A stretch of 16,306 nucleotides of DNA from Candidatus Altarchaeota archaeon (GCA_018897475.1 JAHIKS010000048.1:1-16306); one strand, 5' to 3'; counted from the first letter of the stretch, positions 1 through 8,953 are shown. Numbers and translations: made by a program. Notes: a model not told the origin generated them from the sequence alone.

Positions 1-73
1 CAGCAGCAGACACCAGCAGAAATCATGAAAGTGATAACCCTGTAACACCAGCATATAAACCGTCAAAGTCTAG

Positions 74-98
74 TATTAATTAATATAAAATCCAATAT
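74..98 (+). promoter_or_regulatory. Predicted archaeal TATA-type promoter for the aroA'-CBS unit
   Basis: An AT-rich block at 74-86 (TATTAATTAATAT) is followed by CAATAT at 93-98. A TATA box here would place the transcription start about 25 bases downstream, near 100-110, giving a short leader before the ATG at 123. A nearly identical block (12 of 13 bases) followed by CAATAT occurs at 10133-10158 before rps8, which supports a shared promoter design. No transcription start has been mapped. Confidence 0.5.
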
Positions 99-100
99 TG

Positions 101-119
101 TATCCTCCCAAAGAGGGTA
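101..119 (+). promoter_or_regulatory. Leader hairpin covering the Shine-Dalgarno of aroA'
   Basis: TATCCTC (101-107) can pair with GAGGGTA (113-119) across a 5-base CCAAA loop. That is seven pairs, one of them G-U. The 3' arm is also the only good Shine-Dalgarno match (GAGGG) before the ATG at 123, so folding would hide the ribosome binding site. A regulatory role is inferred. The hairpin may simply cap a short leader. Confidence 0.45.
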
Positions 120-122
120 AAA

Positions 123-881
123 ATGCTTGGAAAAAACATAAGGCTTGAGCGCCTCATAGACCGGAAGTCAAGGAAGACTGTGATAGTCCCCATGGACCAC
201 GGAGTTTCGGTAGGCCCCATTCCGGGTCTTGAGGACATGGCTAAGGCTATTGATGAGATAGCCAACGCTGGAGCCAACGCGGTTCTGATGCACAAGGGCA
301 TGGTAAGAGCCGGGCACAGGGGTTACGGCAAGGATATTGGTCTTATTGTGCACCTGTCAGGAGGGACGTCACTTTCGCCGTTCCCGAACAACAGGGTTCA
401 GGTTACTTCGGTGGAGGAGGCCATAAGGCTTGGAGCGGATGGAGTTTCCGTTCATGTCAATGTGGGCTCGGAAAACGAGAGCGAGATGCTGCAGAACCTT
501 GGGATTGTTGCAGAGGAGTGCAACGACTACGGGATGCCCCTGCTTGCGATGATGTACGCAAGGGGTAAGAAGATTGACAACGAGCATGACGTCAAGTACA
601 TCAAGCACGTGGCGAGGATTGGCGCAGAACTGGGAGCAGACATAGTCAAGACGGTCTACACGGGAGATAAGAAGAGCTTCAAAGAGGTAATAGACGGTTG
701 CCCGGTGCCGATAGTGATAGCTGGCGGTCCGAAGATTGACAGCGAAGAGGATTTGCTTAGAATGGTCGAGGATGCCATGGAGTGCGGGGCCATGGGCGTT
801 TCCATAGGAAGAAACATCTTTCAGGCTGATGACATCACTGCAATAATGAAGAAGATTTCTAAGATTGTGCACAAGGCATAA
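123..881 (+). CDS. aroA': 2-amino-3,7-dideoxy-D-threo-hept-6-ulosonate synthase (ADTH synthase, class I aldolase family)
   Basis: This 252-residue protein closely resembles, from memory, Methanocaldococcus MJ0400. That enzyme condenses a C6 sugar-derived precursor with L-aspartate semialdehyde in the archaeal route to 3-dehydroquinate and aromatic amino acids. It is a cytosolic TIM-barrel Schiff-base aldolase. Visible motifs are VPMDHG at 23-28 (Asp25, family catalytic Asp), HKG at 57-59, GHRGYGKD at 64-71, MMY at 143-145 (Tyr145) and IVKTVYTGD at 174-182, whose Lys176 matches the Schiff-base lysine. AGGPK at 200-204 and the SIGRNIFQ segment at 227-234 form the phosphate-binding end. The length fits the family, slightly short at both ends. 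The ATG has GAGGG five bases upstream. The next gene begins one base after the stop. A class I fructose-bisphosphate aldolase is the main alternative, but the local motifs fit ADTH synthase better. Confidence 0.88.
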   Translation: MLGKNIRLERLIDRKSRKTVIVPMDHGVSVGPIPGLEDMAKAIDEIANAGANAVLMHKGMVRAGHRGYGKDIGLIVHLSGGTSLSPFPNNRVQVTSVEEAIRLGADGVSVHVNVGSENESEMLQNLGIVAEECNDYGMPLLAMMYARGKKIDNEHDVKYIKHVARIGAELGADIVKTVYTGDKKSFKEVIDGCPVPIVIAGGPKIDSEEDLLRMVEDAMECGAMGVSIGRNIFQADDITAIMKKISKIVHKA

Positions 882-882
882 G

Positions 883-1839
883 ATGGTTCACGACAGGGGA
901 GGTAAATCGGATATCAGGAGGTCTCCCGACTGGAGTCCTAAGGGGTTCAGGCGTGGGAAATCTTTTGACAGGGGCCCGAAGGAGTTCAGATTGCATCACG
1001 CAGCTCCAAGGGAGGGCAATATAATGCTTATCGCCGAGAAGAACGTTGTCAGCACACACCCCCTGAATTCTATAAAGAACGTTGCAAAGCTGATGGAGGG
1101 CAACGACTTCAGGAGGATTCCGGTAACCAATGCAGGGACGGGAAGGCTTGAGGGCATGGTCGCAGCAATAGATATTCTGGACTTTCTCGGCGGGGGAGAG
1201 AAGTATAACATAATAGAGAAGGACTATGGCGGGAATTTTCTGGCTGCCATAAACTGCCCGATACAGAAGATTATGAAGGGGGAGTATCCGTTCCTGGACG
1301 AGAATGGCTCGATGGACGACGTTGTGGAGATAATGGTCAATAAGAGGGCGAGTGCTATCCCAATAATCGACAGAGAGGGGGGAGGTAAGGTAATAGCAAT
1401 AGCCACCGAAAGAGACGTGCTCCCCATTGCCGATAAATTTGGGGTCCTCATAAGGGATGTGATGCAAAAGGAATGCATTACCTCAAGCCTCGGAATGATG
1501 ATTTCCGACGTGTCAAAGATAATGGTCAGGAACAGGCTCAGGAGGCTGCCTGTGATTCAGGAGGATAGGCTCATTGGAATAGTAACGGTATTCGATGTCC
1601 TCAGGTTCCTTGGCTACGGAGAATTCCACGGCGTTGATGCTGAGGAGGTGCTCAGCGAAAGAGTTGAAAAAATAATGGAGAAGAGCGTCGTTACGGTAAA
1701 GCCTGGGCAGGACCTGGCAGCGGTTTCAATGCTAGTCAGGGATACGAATCTTGGCGGTTTCCCTGTGGTTGAGGATGGTGAGCTTTTGGGGATAGTTACA
1801 ACTACTGACGTAATCAGGAGGATATACGACAAGTCCTGA
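883..1839 (+). CDS. Four-CBS-domain protein with Arg-rich N-terminus
   Basis: This 318-residue soluble protein is built from four CBS domains at about 48-105, 127-185, 188-245 and 260-316, forming two Bateman modules. Each carries the usual CBS ending of a hydrophobic strand followed by a Thr/Ser/Ala-x-x-Asp motif: AAIDIL near 94-99, TERDVL 175-180, VFDVL 236-240 and TTDVI 307-311. Such modules usually bind adenosine nucleotides and act as energy or ligand sensors. No catalytic domain is fused, so its target cannot be read from sequence. The first 45 residues are basic and rich in Arg, Gly and Phe, and probably disordered. I recall archaeal four-CBS proteins with a similar basic leader. ATG 883 sits one base after the aroA' stop (TAA-G-ATG). 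A TTG at 865 would add six residues and overlap aroA', and is less likely. Confidence 0.82.
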   Translation: MVHDRGGKSDIRRSPDWSPKGFRRGKSFDRGPKEFRLHHAAPREGNIMLIAEKNVVSTHPLNSIKNVAKLMEGNDFRRIPVTNAGTGRLEGMVAAIDILDFLGGGEKYNIIEKDYGGNFLAAINCPIQKIMKGEYPFLDENGSMDDVVEIMVNKRASAIPIIDREGGGKVIAIATERDVLPIADKFGVLIRDVMQKECITSSLGMMISDVSKIMVRNRLRRLPVIQEDRLIGIVTVFDVLRFLGYGEFHGVDAEEVLSERVEKIMEKSVVTVKPGQDLAAVSMLVRDTNLGGFPVVEDGELLGIVTTTDVIRRIYDKS

Positions 1840-1848
1840 TTTGGGCAT

Positions 1849-1866
1849 TTTTAAAGGCCTATATAC
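1849..1866 (+). promoter_or_regulatory. Predicted promoter of the RNA polymerase operon
   Basis: Just after the CBS gene stop there is an AT-rich stretch, TTTTAAAGGCCTATATAC. A TATA box centred near 1862 would put the transcription start near 1885-1890, a leader of about 10-15 bases before the TTG at 1901. The only spacer in this part of the window (1840-1900) contains it. This is a prediction from composition and spacing only. Confidence 0.45.
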
Positions 1867-1900
1867 AAGTTATAAGTTACTGTTTCTATCAGGTATAAAA

Positions 1901-2116
1901 TTGGAACACGAATTTGTCCCAAAACACGAGGCAATGGCTCCTGAGGATGCCGAAAATATTTTAAGGACTTACAAGGTAAGTCGTAACGAATTACCAAAAA
2001 TCAAGATCGATGACCCGGCTATCAAGAGTCTCGAAGCCAGTGTTGGAGATATCATAAAGATAACGAGGAATAGTCCAACGGCGGGGAAGTCGTTGTACTA
2101 TAGGGTTGTGATTTAG
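1901..2116 (+). CDS. rpoH: DNA-directed RNA polymerase subunit H (Rpo5)
   Basis: This 71-residue protein is the archaeal homologue of the C-terminal domain of eukaryotic RPB5, which sits in the lower jaw of RNA polymerase and contacts downstream DNA. Recognisable features are VPKHE at 6-10, the LPKI segment near 31-34, DDP at 37-39, GDIIKITR in the middle and the diagnostic SPTAG motif with YYRVVI at the end. I chose TTG 1901 because the family begins a few residues before VPKHE and is 70-80 residues long. The frame is open back to a TTG at 1841, but the extra 20 residues are hydrophobic and lie over the predicted promoter. A weak AGGT lies about 6 bases upstream. The stop overlaps the Shine-Dalgarno of rpoB. 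The small gene leads the RNA polymerase operon, as in most archaea. Confidence 0.9.
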   Translation: MEHEFVPKHEAMAPEDAENILRTYKVSRNELPKIKIDDPAIKSLEASVGDIIKITRNSPTAGKSLYYRVVI

Positions 2117-2121
2117 GAGGG
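2116..2121 (+). promoter_or_regulatory. Shine-Dalgarno that fixes the TTG start of rpoB
   Basis: GGAGGG begins at the last base of the rpoH stop codon and lies six bases before TTG 2128. It decides the start: no ATG is nearby in frame, and the protein from this TTG begins at the expected place for archaeal RpoB. Confidence 0.75.
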
Positions 2122-2127
2122 TATAGA

Positions 2128-5100
2128 TTGATTCGTATATCGGACTTCATAGACAATAAGGGCTTGGTTGAATTCCAGATAGATTCCTTTAACGGGCTTT
2201 TTGAAAGGGGACTCCAGGAAGTGATTGACGAAAGGGAGCCCATGACCATTGATATAGAGAATTACACCCTGGAGCTGGGGAAGATTAAGGTAGGCACTCC
2301 CGTAGTCAATGAATCCGGTCAGGGCCCGGAGAGGAGGTTTCCCTTCGAGTGCAGGCTTAGAAATCTGACCTATTCTGCCCCAATTCTTCTTGAATTCATC
2401 GAGAACGGTATTTCAGTCGAGGTGGAGGTAGGGCATTTGCCGATAATGTTGAAGTCCAGTAAGTGCCTCCTGAACGGGATGAGTAGGGAGGAATTAATAC
2501 AGAACAGCGAAGACACTGAAGATTTGGGCAGTTATTTCATAATCAATGGAACCGAGCGTTCCCTCATAATCGTAGAGGACCTGGCTCCCAACAGGATTAT
2601 AACCACTCATGAAACCATTTCCGGAAAGGATATAATTATAGCAAAGGTTTTCTCGGTAAGGCAGGGCTTCCGTTCAAGAGTGACTGTTGAGAGATGGGAC
2701 AGGAAAAAGAACGGCACTCTATTTGTAACATTTCCTGGGATTCCAAAGAGAATTTCCCTTACCGTTCTGATGAAGGCTCTTGGCATGAGTAATGACGAGA
2801 TTCTGGATATCTTCGAGGACGGAGATTCAAAGCTTGAGGTTCTCATGAACCTGGAGCTTAATGATATGAATCATGATGATGCCTTCGAGTATTTGGGTAA
2901 GAGAGCCGGAGCCGGACACGCAAAGCAGTATCAGTCAACAAGGGCTAATCAGGTGATAAATAACTTCCTCCTACCCCACATCGGGAACACGGAAAAGGGG
3001 AGGAAATCAAAGGCCATTTACCTTGGCCTGATGGCAAAGAAGGTATTGGAACTGGCATATGAGAAGAGAGAGCCGGATGACAAGGACCATTATTCTAACA
3101 AAAGGCTCAGGCTTGCCGGAGATTTGATGCAGGAGCTGTTCAGGGTAAGTTTCAACAAGATTGCAAGGGACATAAAATACCAGCTGGAGAAGCAGAATGC
3201 AAGGCACAGGCAGGTTAACATAAAGACAGCGGTAAGGAGTAACAACCTGACTGAGAGTATCTGCTATGCCCTGGCAACAGGAAACTGGACTGGCGGCAGG
3301 AGAGGCGTAAGCCAGGTTCTCGACAGAACCAATTATATGAGCTCCATAGCCCACAGAAGAAGGGTATCCTCGTTGCTAAGCAGATCGCATCCTCACTTCG
3401 AGGCAAGGGACTTGCACGCAACCCAGTTCGGTAGATTATGCCCAAATGAAACTCCTGAGGGACAGAACTGTGGCCTCGTTAAGAATCTGGCCAATGGTGC
3501 GAGAATATCAACCGATGAGGATGAGTCCGTCATAGAGAGATACCTGTATGATTTCGGAGTGAAGGAGGATGGCTCAAAACCCAGTGACGCATACATAACC
3601 CTCAATGGAAGGTTGCTTGGCAGGCATAATAAACCAGCGCTCCTCGTCCAGAGACTGAGAGGCCTCAGGAGAGAGAACAAGGTACATGAAACCATATCGA
3701 TAAGCCATCGCGAAGAGAACAATGAGATTCACATCTATGCTGATAAGGGGAGGGTTCTCAGACCCCTGATAATAGTTGAGAACAAAAAACCCAAGATTAC
3801 AGACAAAGACGTATCGGACCTGAAAGAAGGAAAAATCGGGTGGGGAGACCTCATACATTCAGGACGTATAGAATACATCGATGCAGAGGAGGAGGAGAAC
3901 ACCTATATTGCTGCAAAAAGGGATGCTATAAGAAAGGAACATACCCATCTGGAAGTTTCTCCGTCCTTGATTCTTGGCATTAGCTCCAGTTTCGCACCCT
4001 ATCCAGAGCACAATTCCTCACCGAGGGTTACAATGGCCGCGTCAATGGCAAAGCAGAGTTTAGGTATCTACGCTTCCAACTATCATACAAGGCTTGATTC
4101 AAGAGCCAATGTGATGCATTATCCCCATACGCCCCTAGTAAGGACTGATGTTACCGACAGTCTCAAATTTGACAAAAGGCCCGCAGGAATGAATCTCGTT
4201 GTTGCGGTAATGAGCTATGAGGGCTATAACATGGAGGATGCAATTATTCTAAACAGAAGCGCAATCGACAGGGGGCTTGGGAGGTCCACGTTCTACAGAA
4301 CCTACAGTACTGAGGAGAGAGGATATCCCTCTGGACAACACGACATCTTTGAGATTCCCGGCGAAAACGTTGAGGGCAAGCAATCGGAAGAAACCTATGA
4401 GAAGCTGGATGTGGATAGTGTAATCTTCCCGGAGACTGAGGTTGAAACAGACGATGTACTTATCGGAAAGACCTCGCCTCCGAGATTCCTTGAGGAGATT
4501 GGCCCCTATGGAATAGTGGAGGAGAAGAGAAGGGAGAACTCCACCACCGTGAGGCATATGGAGTCAGGGACTGTTGATATGGTCGTTCTTACAGAAACTC
4601 TAGAGAAGAATAAGCTCGCAAAGGTTAGGATAAGGAGCCAGAGGATTCCGGAGCTGGGAGATAAATTTGCTTCAAGGCATGGACAGAAGGGGGTCGTTGG
4701 CCTGATTGTGCCTCATGAGGATATGCCGTTCACCAAGGATGGTATTGTTCCCGACTTGATAATAAATCCGCATGCGATTCCATCAAGAATGACCGTGGGC
4801 CATGTGCTTGAAATGATTGGTGGGAAAACTGGCTCATTGGAGGGAAGGAGCATAAATGGGACTGCCTTTGAGAACGAGCCCGAGGAGAGTCTTAGGGGGG
4901 GGCTCAAGAAGCATGGCTTTAAGGACAACGGAAAGGAGGTCATGTATAACGGAACCACGGGGAAGGCCTTTGGGGTAGAGATATTCATGGGAGTGATCTA
5001 CTATCAAAAGCTGCATCATATGGTGATAAACAAGATTCATGCAAGGAGCAGAGGTCCTGTGCAGATGCTTACACGCCAACCAACAGAAGGAAGGGCAAGG

Positions 5101-5391
5101 GAAGGAGGTCTGCGATTTGGAGAGATGGAGAGAGATTGCTTAATTGCCCACGGGGCATCGATGATGCTCAAGGACAGGCTTCTTGACGAATCGGACAAGA
5201 TTATAGTCCCCATATGCACTAAATGCGGTTTGATTGCGGTGCAGGACCATGAGAGGAGGCAGGTCTACTGTCCACTATGCGGTGATGTTCCGACTCACAG
5301 GGTCGAGATGGCCTATGCATTCAAGTTGTTGATTAACGAACTTATTGGAATGTGCATTCATCCAAAATTAGTCCTTGGTGACAAAGCCTAA
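2128..5391 (+). CDS. rpoB: DNA-directed RNA polymerase subunit B, unsplit (Rpo2)
   Basis: This 1087-residue protein is the second-largest polymerase subunit, homologous to bacterial beta and eukaryotic RPB2. It is a single chain, as in Thermococcales, Thermoplasmata and Crenarchaeota, whereas many methanogens and haloarchaea split it into B' and B''. The length is about normal. Landmarks in order are CPNETPEGQ at 438-446 (fork region), MSYEGYNMEDA at 695-705, ELGDKFASRHGQKG starting at 842 with the conserved Lys846 and Lys854 near the active site, and QPTEGRAREGG from 984 (clamp-binding end). A C-terminal zinc site has Cys1030, Cys1033, Cys1048 and Cys1051. The TTG start has a strong Shine-Dalgarno. 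The reading frame is intact throughout with no intein. rpoA follows one base after the stop (TAA-A-ATG). Confidence 0.97.
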   Translation: MIRISDFIDNKGLVEFQIDSFNGLFERGLQEVIDEREPMTIDIENYTLELGKIKVGTPVVNESGQGPERRFPFECRLRNLTYSAPILLEFIENGISVEVEVGHLPIMLKSSKCLLNGMSREELIQNSEDTEDLGSYFIINGTERSLIIVEDLAPNRIITTHETISGKDIIIAKVFSVRQGFRSRVTVERWDRKKNGTLFVTFPGIPKRISLTVLMKALGMSNDEILDIFEDGDSKLEVLMNLELNDMNHDDAFEYLGKRAGAGHAKQYQSTRANQVINNFLLPHIGNTEKGRKSKAIYLGLMAKKVLELAYEKREPDDKDHYSNKRLRLAGDLMQELFRVSFNKIARDIKYQLEKQNARHRQVNIKTAVRSNNLTESICYALATGNWTGGRRGVSQVLDRTNYMSSIAHRRRVSSLLSRSHPHFEARDLHATQFGRLCPNETPEGQNCGLVKNLANGARISTDEDESVIERYLYDFGVKEDGSKPSDAYITLNGRLLGRHNKPALLVQRLRGLRRENKVHETISISHREENNEIHIYADKGRVLRPLIIVENKKPKITDKDVSDLKEGKIGWGDLIHSGRIEYIDAEEEENTYIAAKRDAIRKEHTHLEVSPSLILGISSSFAPYPEHNSSPRVTMAASMAKQSLGIYASNYHTRLDSRANVMHYPHTPLVRTDVTDSLKFDKRPAGMNLVVAVMSYEGYNMEDAIILNRSAIDRGLGRSTFYRTYSTEERGYPSGQHDIFEIPGENVEGKQSEETYEKLDVDSVIFPETEVETDDVLIGKTSPPRFLEEIGPYGIVEEKRRENSTTVRHMESGTVDMVVLTETLEKNKLAKVRIRSQRIPELGDKFASRHGQKGVVGLIVPHEDMPFTKDGIVPDLIINPHAIPSRMTVGHVLEMIGGKTGSLEGRSINGTAFENEPEESLRGGLKKHGFKDNGKEVMYNGTTGKAFGVEIFMGVIYYQKLHHMVINKIHARSRGPVQMLTRQPTEGRAREGGLRFGEMERDCLIAHGASMMLKDRLLDESDKIIVPICTKCGLIAVQDHERRQVYCPLCGDVPTHRVEMAYAFKLLINELIGMCIHPKLVLGDKA

Positions 5392-5392
5392 A

Positions 5393-8300
5393 ATGGTTGT
5401 AAGAAAAAAGATAGATAGTATCGGGTTTGGACTGTTTTCGTCCAAAATGATTCAGAAACTGTCCAGTGTGAAGGTTCATACGCCCAATACCTATGACGAG
5501 GACGGTTATCCCGTAGACGGGGGCCTTATGGACCCGAGGTTAGGTGTAATAGACCCAGGGATAAGATGCAAGACATGTGGCGGGGGCCTGGGTGAATGTC
5601 AGGGTCATTTTGGTCACATCGAGCTCACGAGACCGGTAATTCACGTTGGCTATGCCAGGGAGGTATATTTGCTGCTGAGAGCAACATGCAGGTCTTGCAG
5701 TCGGCTTTTGATTCCGGATGAAAAGCTAAAGGCATACAATCTGGAGGAGATGGGTGATGAAGAATTTACAAAGGTGTGGAACAAATCCATAAAATTCACA
5801 GATTCCGAGGACAAGTGCCCCTACTGCGGGGAGACACAGGTAAAGATAAAATTCGTCAGGCCCTACTCCTACTACGAGGGGGAAAACAATCTTCTTGTGA
5901 CAGACATAAGGGAAAGGTTCGAGAGTATAACCGACCAGGGCCTTGCTTACCTGGGATTGAAGGTCAGGCCGGAGTGGATGATTCTCCCCATAATCCCGGT
6001 ACTTCCAATAACCATAAGGCCATCCATAACCCTGGAGTCGAGTGACAGGTCCGAGGACGACCTAACCCATAAGCTTGTTGACATTCTAAGGATTAATCAA
6101 AGGTTGGAGGAGAACATAAACTCAGGAGCTCCTCAGCTGATTATAGAGGACCTCTGGGACCTGTTGCAGTACCATATAGCCACCTACTTCGATAACGGGA
6201 TTACGGGCATTCCTCCAGCAAGGCACCGCTCCGGCAGGCCATTAAAGACCATTGCCCAGAGGCTGAAGGGCAAGGAGGGCAGGTTTAGGAAGAATCTGTC
6301 AGGAAAGAGGGTGAATTTCTCAGCAAGGACCGTAATCAGTCCCGATCCAAATCTAAGCATAAACGAGGTCGCTGTTCCTGAATTAATCGCCCTTGAACTT
6401 ACGGTTCCGGAGGAGGTCAATGAAAGGAACATAGATGAGCTAAAGAAGAGGGTCCTTAATGGTCCGAAGAAGCATCCGGGCGTGCATAATGTCATAACTC
6501 CTTATGGGAGGAAGAGGATGCTGGAGGAGAACAAAAAGGACATATCGGAAACACTAAATATAGGTGATGTGGTTGAGAGGCACATACAGGATGGGGACAC
6601 GGTAATCTTTAACAGGCAGCCATCTTTGCATAGGAATTCCATGATGTGCCACACGGTTAGAGTATTACCTCACAACACCCTAAGACTGAATGCTGCAGTA
6701 TGTGCCCCCTACAATGCCGACTTCGACGGCGATGAGATGAATCTTCACGTGCCACAATCGCAGGAGGCCATTGCCGAGGCAGAGGTTTTGATGAAGGTAC
6801 AGGAGTGCATAATCTCTCCCAGGTTCTCGATGCCAATTATAGGTGGTGAGCACGACCACGTATCAGGCATGTACCTGGTAACGATAAAGAGTTCAGAATT
6901 CACAAGGGAAGAAGCCCTGGACCTGATAAAGGGGACGGTAAAATTACCTCCAGGAAAGAAGAAATTCACCGGCAAGGAGATATTCTCCCTCCTGCTTCCT
7001 GAGGATTTCAACCTGAGCTACAAAGGAAAGCTGTGTGAGGGTTGTAAGACATGCAAGAAGGAAAAGTGCAATGTTGAGGCCTATGTCACCATAAAGAATG
7101 GTAAACTTATAACAGGAATAATAGAGAAGGAAGGGATGAAGGGGCCCCTTTTGAATGAGTTGTTTACAAAGTACGGCTCCGATGCTGCTAGAGAGTATAT
7201 AGACAAATCAACCCGGCTTGCTACAATGGGTATGATGCACTTCGGCTTCTCAGTAGGAATAGATGAGGAAGACCTTCCGAAAAATGCACTTACTAAGATT
7301 GATGATATCGTAGACCATGCCGAGAAGGAGGTAGACCGGCTGATTAAGCTCTACAACAAAGGCAATATAAAGATGATTCCAGGAAAATCAGCCAAGGAAT
7401 CCCTTGAGGATCATATAATGGGGGAGTTAGGAAATGCAAGAGACGGTGCAGGTAAGATCGCTGAGAAATTCACTGAAGGAAATAGTGCGGTAATCATGGC
7501 AAAAACAGGGGCAAGGGGTACTCTTCTTAATCTTACCCAGATGGCCGGCATGGTCGGGCAGCAGGCAGTAAGGGGTAAAAGAATAGACAGGGGTTATCAT
7601 GACAGGACTTTATCGCACTTCGAGCAAGGCGACCTTTCGGCCGAGGCAAGCGGCTTTGTTGGTTCAAGCTTTAAAAGAGGTTTAAGTCCGACTGAATATT
7701 TCTTCCACTCCATGGGGGGCAGAGAGGGTCTTGTTGACACAGCCATAAGGACTGGAAGGAGTGGTTATATGCAGAGAAGGCTCATAAACGCACTGCAGGA
7801 TTTGAAGGTACATGCTGACAAATCTGTGAGAGGAGACGGCGGAATACTGGTCCAGTTCACCTATGGTGAGGATGGAATCGACCCAGTGAAGAAATACTAT
7901 GCAAGAATGAATTCGGAAGAACTTTCCACTAACGTGAAGGGCAAGATGGATGGAATGAATAAGAAAGAGAGGGATAATTTCCTGCCGAATTACGAAAAGG
8001 CACTCGTTACTCCTGGAGAGGCTGTGGGAACAGTAGCTGCGCAATCCATTGGGGAACCGGGAACGCAGATGACCCTGAGAACATTCCACTATGCGGGAGT
8101 TGCAGAGCTCTCGGTCCCTCTTGGTCTGCCCCGGCTTATAGAGATAATAGATGCCAAGAGGACCCCAAAGAACTCCATAACTATAATATTCATAGAGGAG
8201 AAGCACTCGAAGGATAAGAAATTCGTCGATGATATTGCGAATACGTTGCGTGAGACGTTCCTGCCGGATGTCTGCGACATAGATATAGATGTCAAGAATA

Positions 8301-8953
8301 AGGAGCTCGTAATCAAAACCTCTGATGGTGAGGCCAAGAAGATACTTGAGAAATTAACCGAGGAGAAGATGAAGGGTAGCAGACTTGTGATAAAGAAGAA
8401 GTCCCTCTCCGACCTCAAAAAGCTGAAGGATAAGCTGGATAAAAAGAGGCTGGGTGGCATTAAATCCGTAAACCGGGTCTTTGTCAGGCAGTTAAACGGT
8501 GAATATGTGATATATACCGAAGGCTCCAATCTAAAGGGGTTTTTGGGCATAAAGGGAGTGGACGGGAGAAGAACCACAACCAATGACATACTTCAAATTT
8601 ATGAGACCCTGGGCATTGAAGCTGCAAGGAATGCAATAATCAAGGAAGCGCTGGAGGTTTTGAAGGATCAGAACCTTGACGTCGACATAAGGCACATAAT
8701 GTTAGTGGCAGACCAGATGACCGTTGGGGGGGAGGTTCAGGCGGTAGGAAGACAGGGTATTTCCGGAACCAAAGAGTCGGTTCTTGCAAGAGCCGCCTTC
8801 GAGGAGACCGAGAAGCATATACTGAATGCAGCTCTCTATGGCGAAGTAGATTTGCTTGAAGGCGTTGCAGAGAACATAATAGTCGGCCAGCCGATTCCCA
8901 TAGGCACGGGAACAGTTGAACTGGCTGTCAAAAGTCAGGGGAAGAAGAAATGA
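5393..8953 (+). CDS. rpoA: DNA-directed RNA polymerase subunit A, fused A' and A'' (Rpo1)
   Basis: This 1186-residue largest subunit is homologous to bacterial beta' and eukaryotic RPB1. Clamp zinc ligands are Cys59, Cys62, Cys69 and His72, and a second set is Cys99, Cys102, Cys142 and Cys145. The catalytic Mg site is NADFDGDE with Asp443, Asp445 and Asp447. The funnel and bridge-helix region lies at about 705-806. PGEAVG at 874-879, then the trigger-loop segment GTQMTLRTFHYAGVAE, is where the separate A'' subunit of most archaea carries its conserved core. Here the frame runs straight through, so A' and A'' are one protein. ATG 5393 lies one base after the rpoB stop and gives the expected VVRKKI beginning. 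A TTG at 5375 is an unlikely alternative. The stop overlaps the rpl30e start by four bases. Confidence 0.96.
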   Translation: MVVRKKIDSIGFGLFSSKMIQKLSSVKVHTPNTYDEDGYPVDGGLMDPRLGVIDPGIRCKTCGGGLGECQGHFGHIELTRPVIHVGYAREVYLLLRATCRSCSRLLIPDEKLKAYNLEEMGDEEFTKVWNKSIKFTDSEDKCPYCGETQVKIKFVRPYSYYEGENNLLVTDIRERFESITDQGLAYLGLKVRPEWMILPIIPVLPITIRPSITLESSDRSEDDLTHKLVDILRINQRLEENINSGAPQLIIEDLWDLLQYHIATYFDNGITGIPPARHRSGRPLKTIAQRLKGKEGRFRKNLSGKRVNFSARTVISPDPNLSINEVAVPELIALELTVPEEVNERNIDELKKRVLNGPKKHPGVHNVITPYGRKRMLEENKKDISETLNIGDVVERHIQDGDTVIFNRQPSLHRNSMMCHTVRVLPHNTLRLNAAVCAPYNADFDGDEMNLHVPQSQEAIAEAEVLMKVQECIISPRFSMPIIGGEHDHVSGMYLVTIKSSEFTREEALDLIKGTVKLPPGKKKFTGKEIFSLLLPEDFNLSYKGKLCEGCKTCKKEKCNVEAYVTIKNGKLITGIIEKEGMKGPLLNELFTKYGSDAAREYIDKSTRLATMGMMHFGFSVGIDEEDLPKNALTKIDDIVDHAEKEVDRLIKLYNKGNIKMIPGKSAKESLEDHIMGELGNARDGAGKIAEKFTEGNSAVIMAKTGARGTLLNLTQMAGMVGQQAVRGKRIDRGYHDRTLSHFEQGDLSAEASGFVGSSFKRGLSPTEYFFHSMGGREGLVDTAIRTGRSGYMQRRLINALQDLKVHADKSVRGDGGILVQFTYGEDGIDPVKKYYARMNSEELSTNVKGKMDGMNKKERDNFLPNYEKALVTPGEAVGTVAAQSIGEPGTQMTLRTFHYAGVAELSVPLGLPRLIEIIDAKRTPKNSITIIFIEEKHSKDKKFVDDIANTLRETFLPDVCDIDIDVKNKELVIKTSDGEAKKILEKLTEEKMKGSRLVIKKKSLSDLKKLKDKLDKKRLGGIKSVNRVFVRQLNGEYVIYTEGSNLKGFLGIKGVDGRRTTTNDILQIYETLGIEAARNAIIKEALEVLKDQNLDVDIRHIMLVADQMTVGGEVQAVGRQGISGTKESVLARAAFEETEKHILNAALYGEVDLLEGVAENIIVGQPIPIGTGTVELAVKSQGKKK

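Larger units (their letters stand above)
1..122. other. Upstream boundary region, possible 3' end of a preceding gene
   Basis: No complete gene lies here. On the + strand, frame 1 is open from the window edge to a TAA at 43-45 (14 codons) and frame 3 is open to a TAA at 81-83 (26 codons). Either could be the tail of a gene that starts outside the window, but both are too short to identify. From about base 70 the sequence becomes strongly AT-rich and looks like a promoter. Confidence 0.35.

Noticed and set aside
1841..1900. 20-residue hydrophobic N-terminal extension of RpoH from a TTG at 1841, resembling a signal peptide
   Set aside because: Archaeal RpoH starts close to VPKHE, and the stretch is the likely promoter and leader.
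5375..5392. Upstream TTG start for rpoA
   Set aside because: It adds six residues that overlap rpoB. ATG 5393 gives the usual start and the common TAA-A-ATG junction.
7900..8010. Possible intein or programmed frameshift at the A'/A'' junction
   Set aside because: The linker is short, with no intein motifs, and the frame is continuous.
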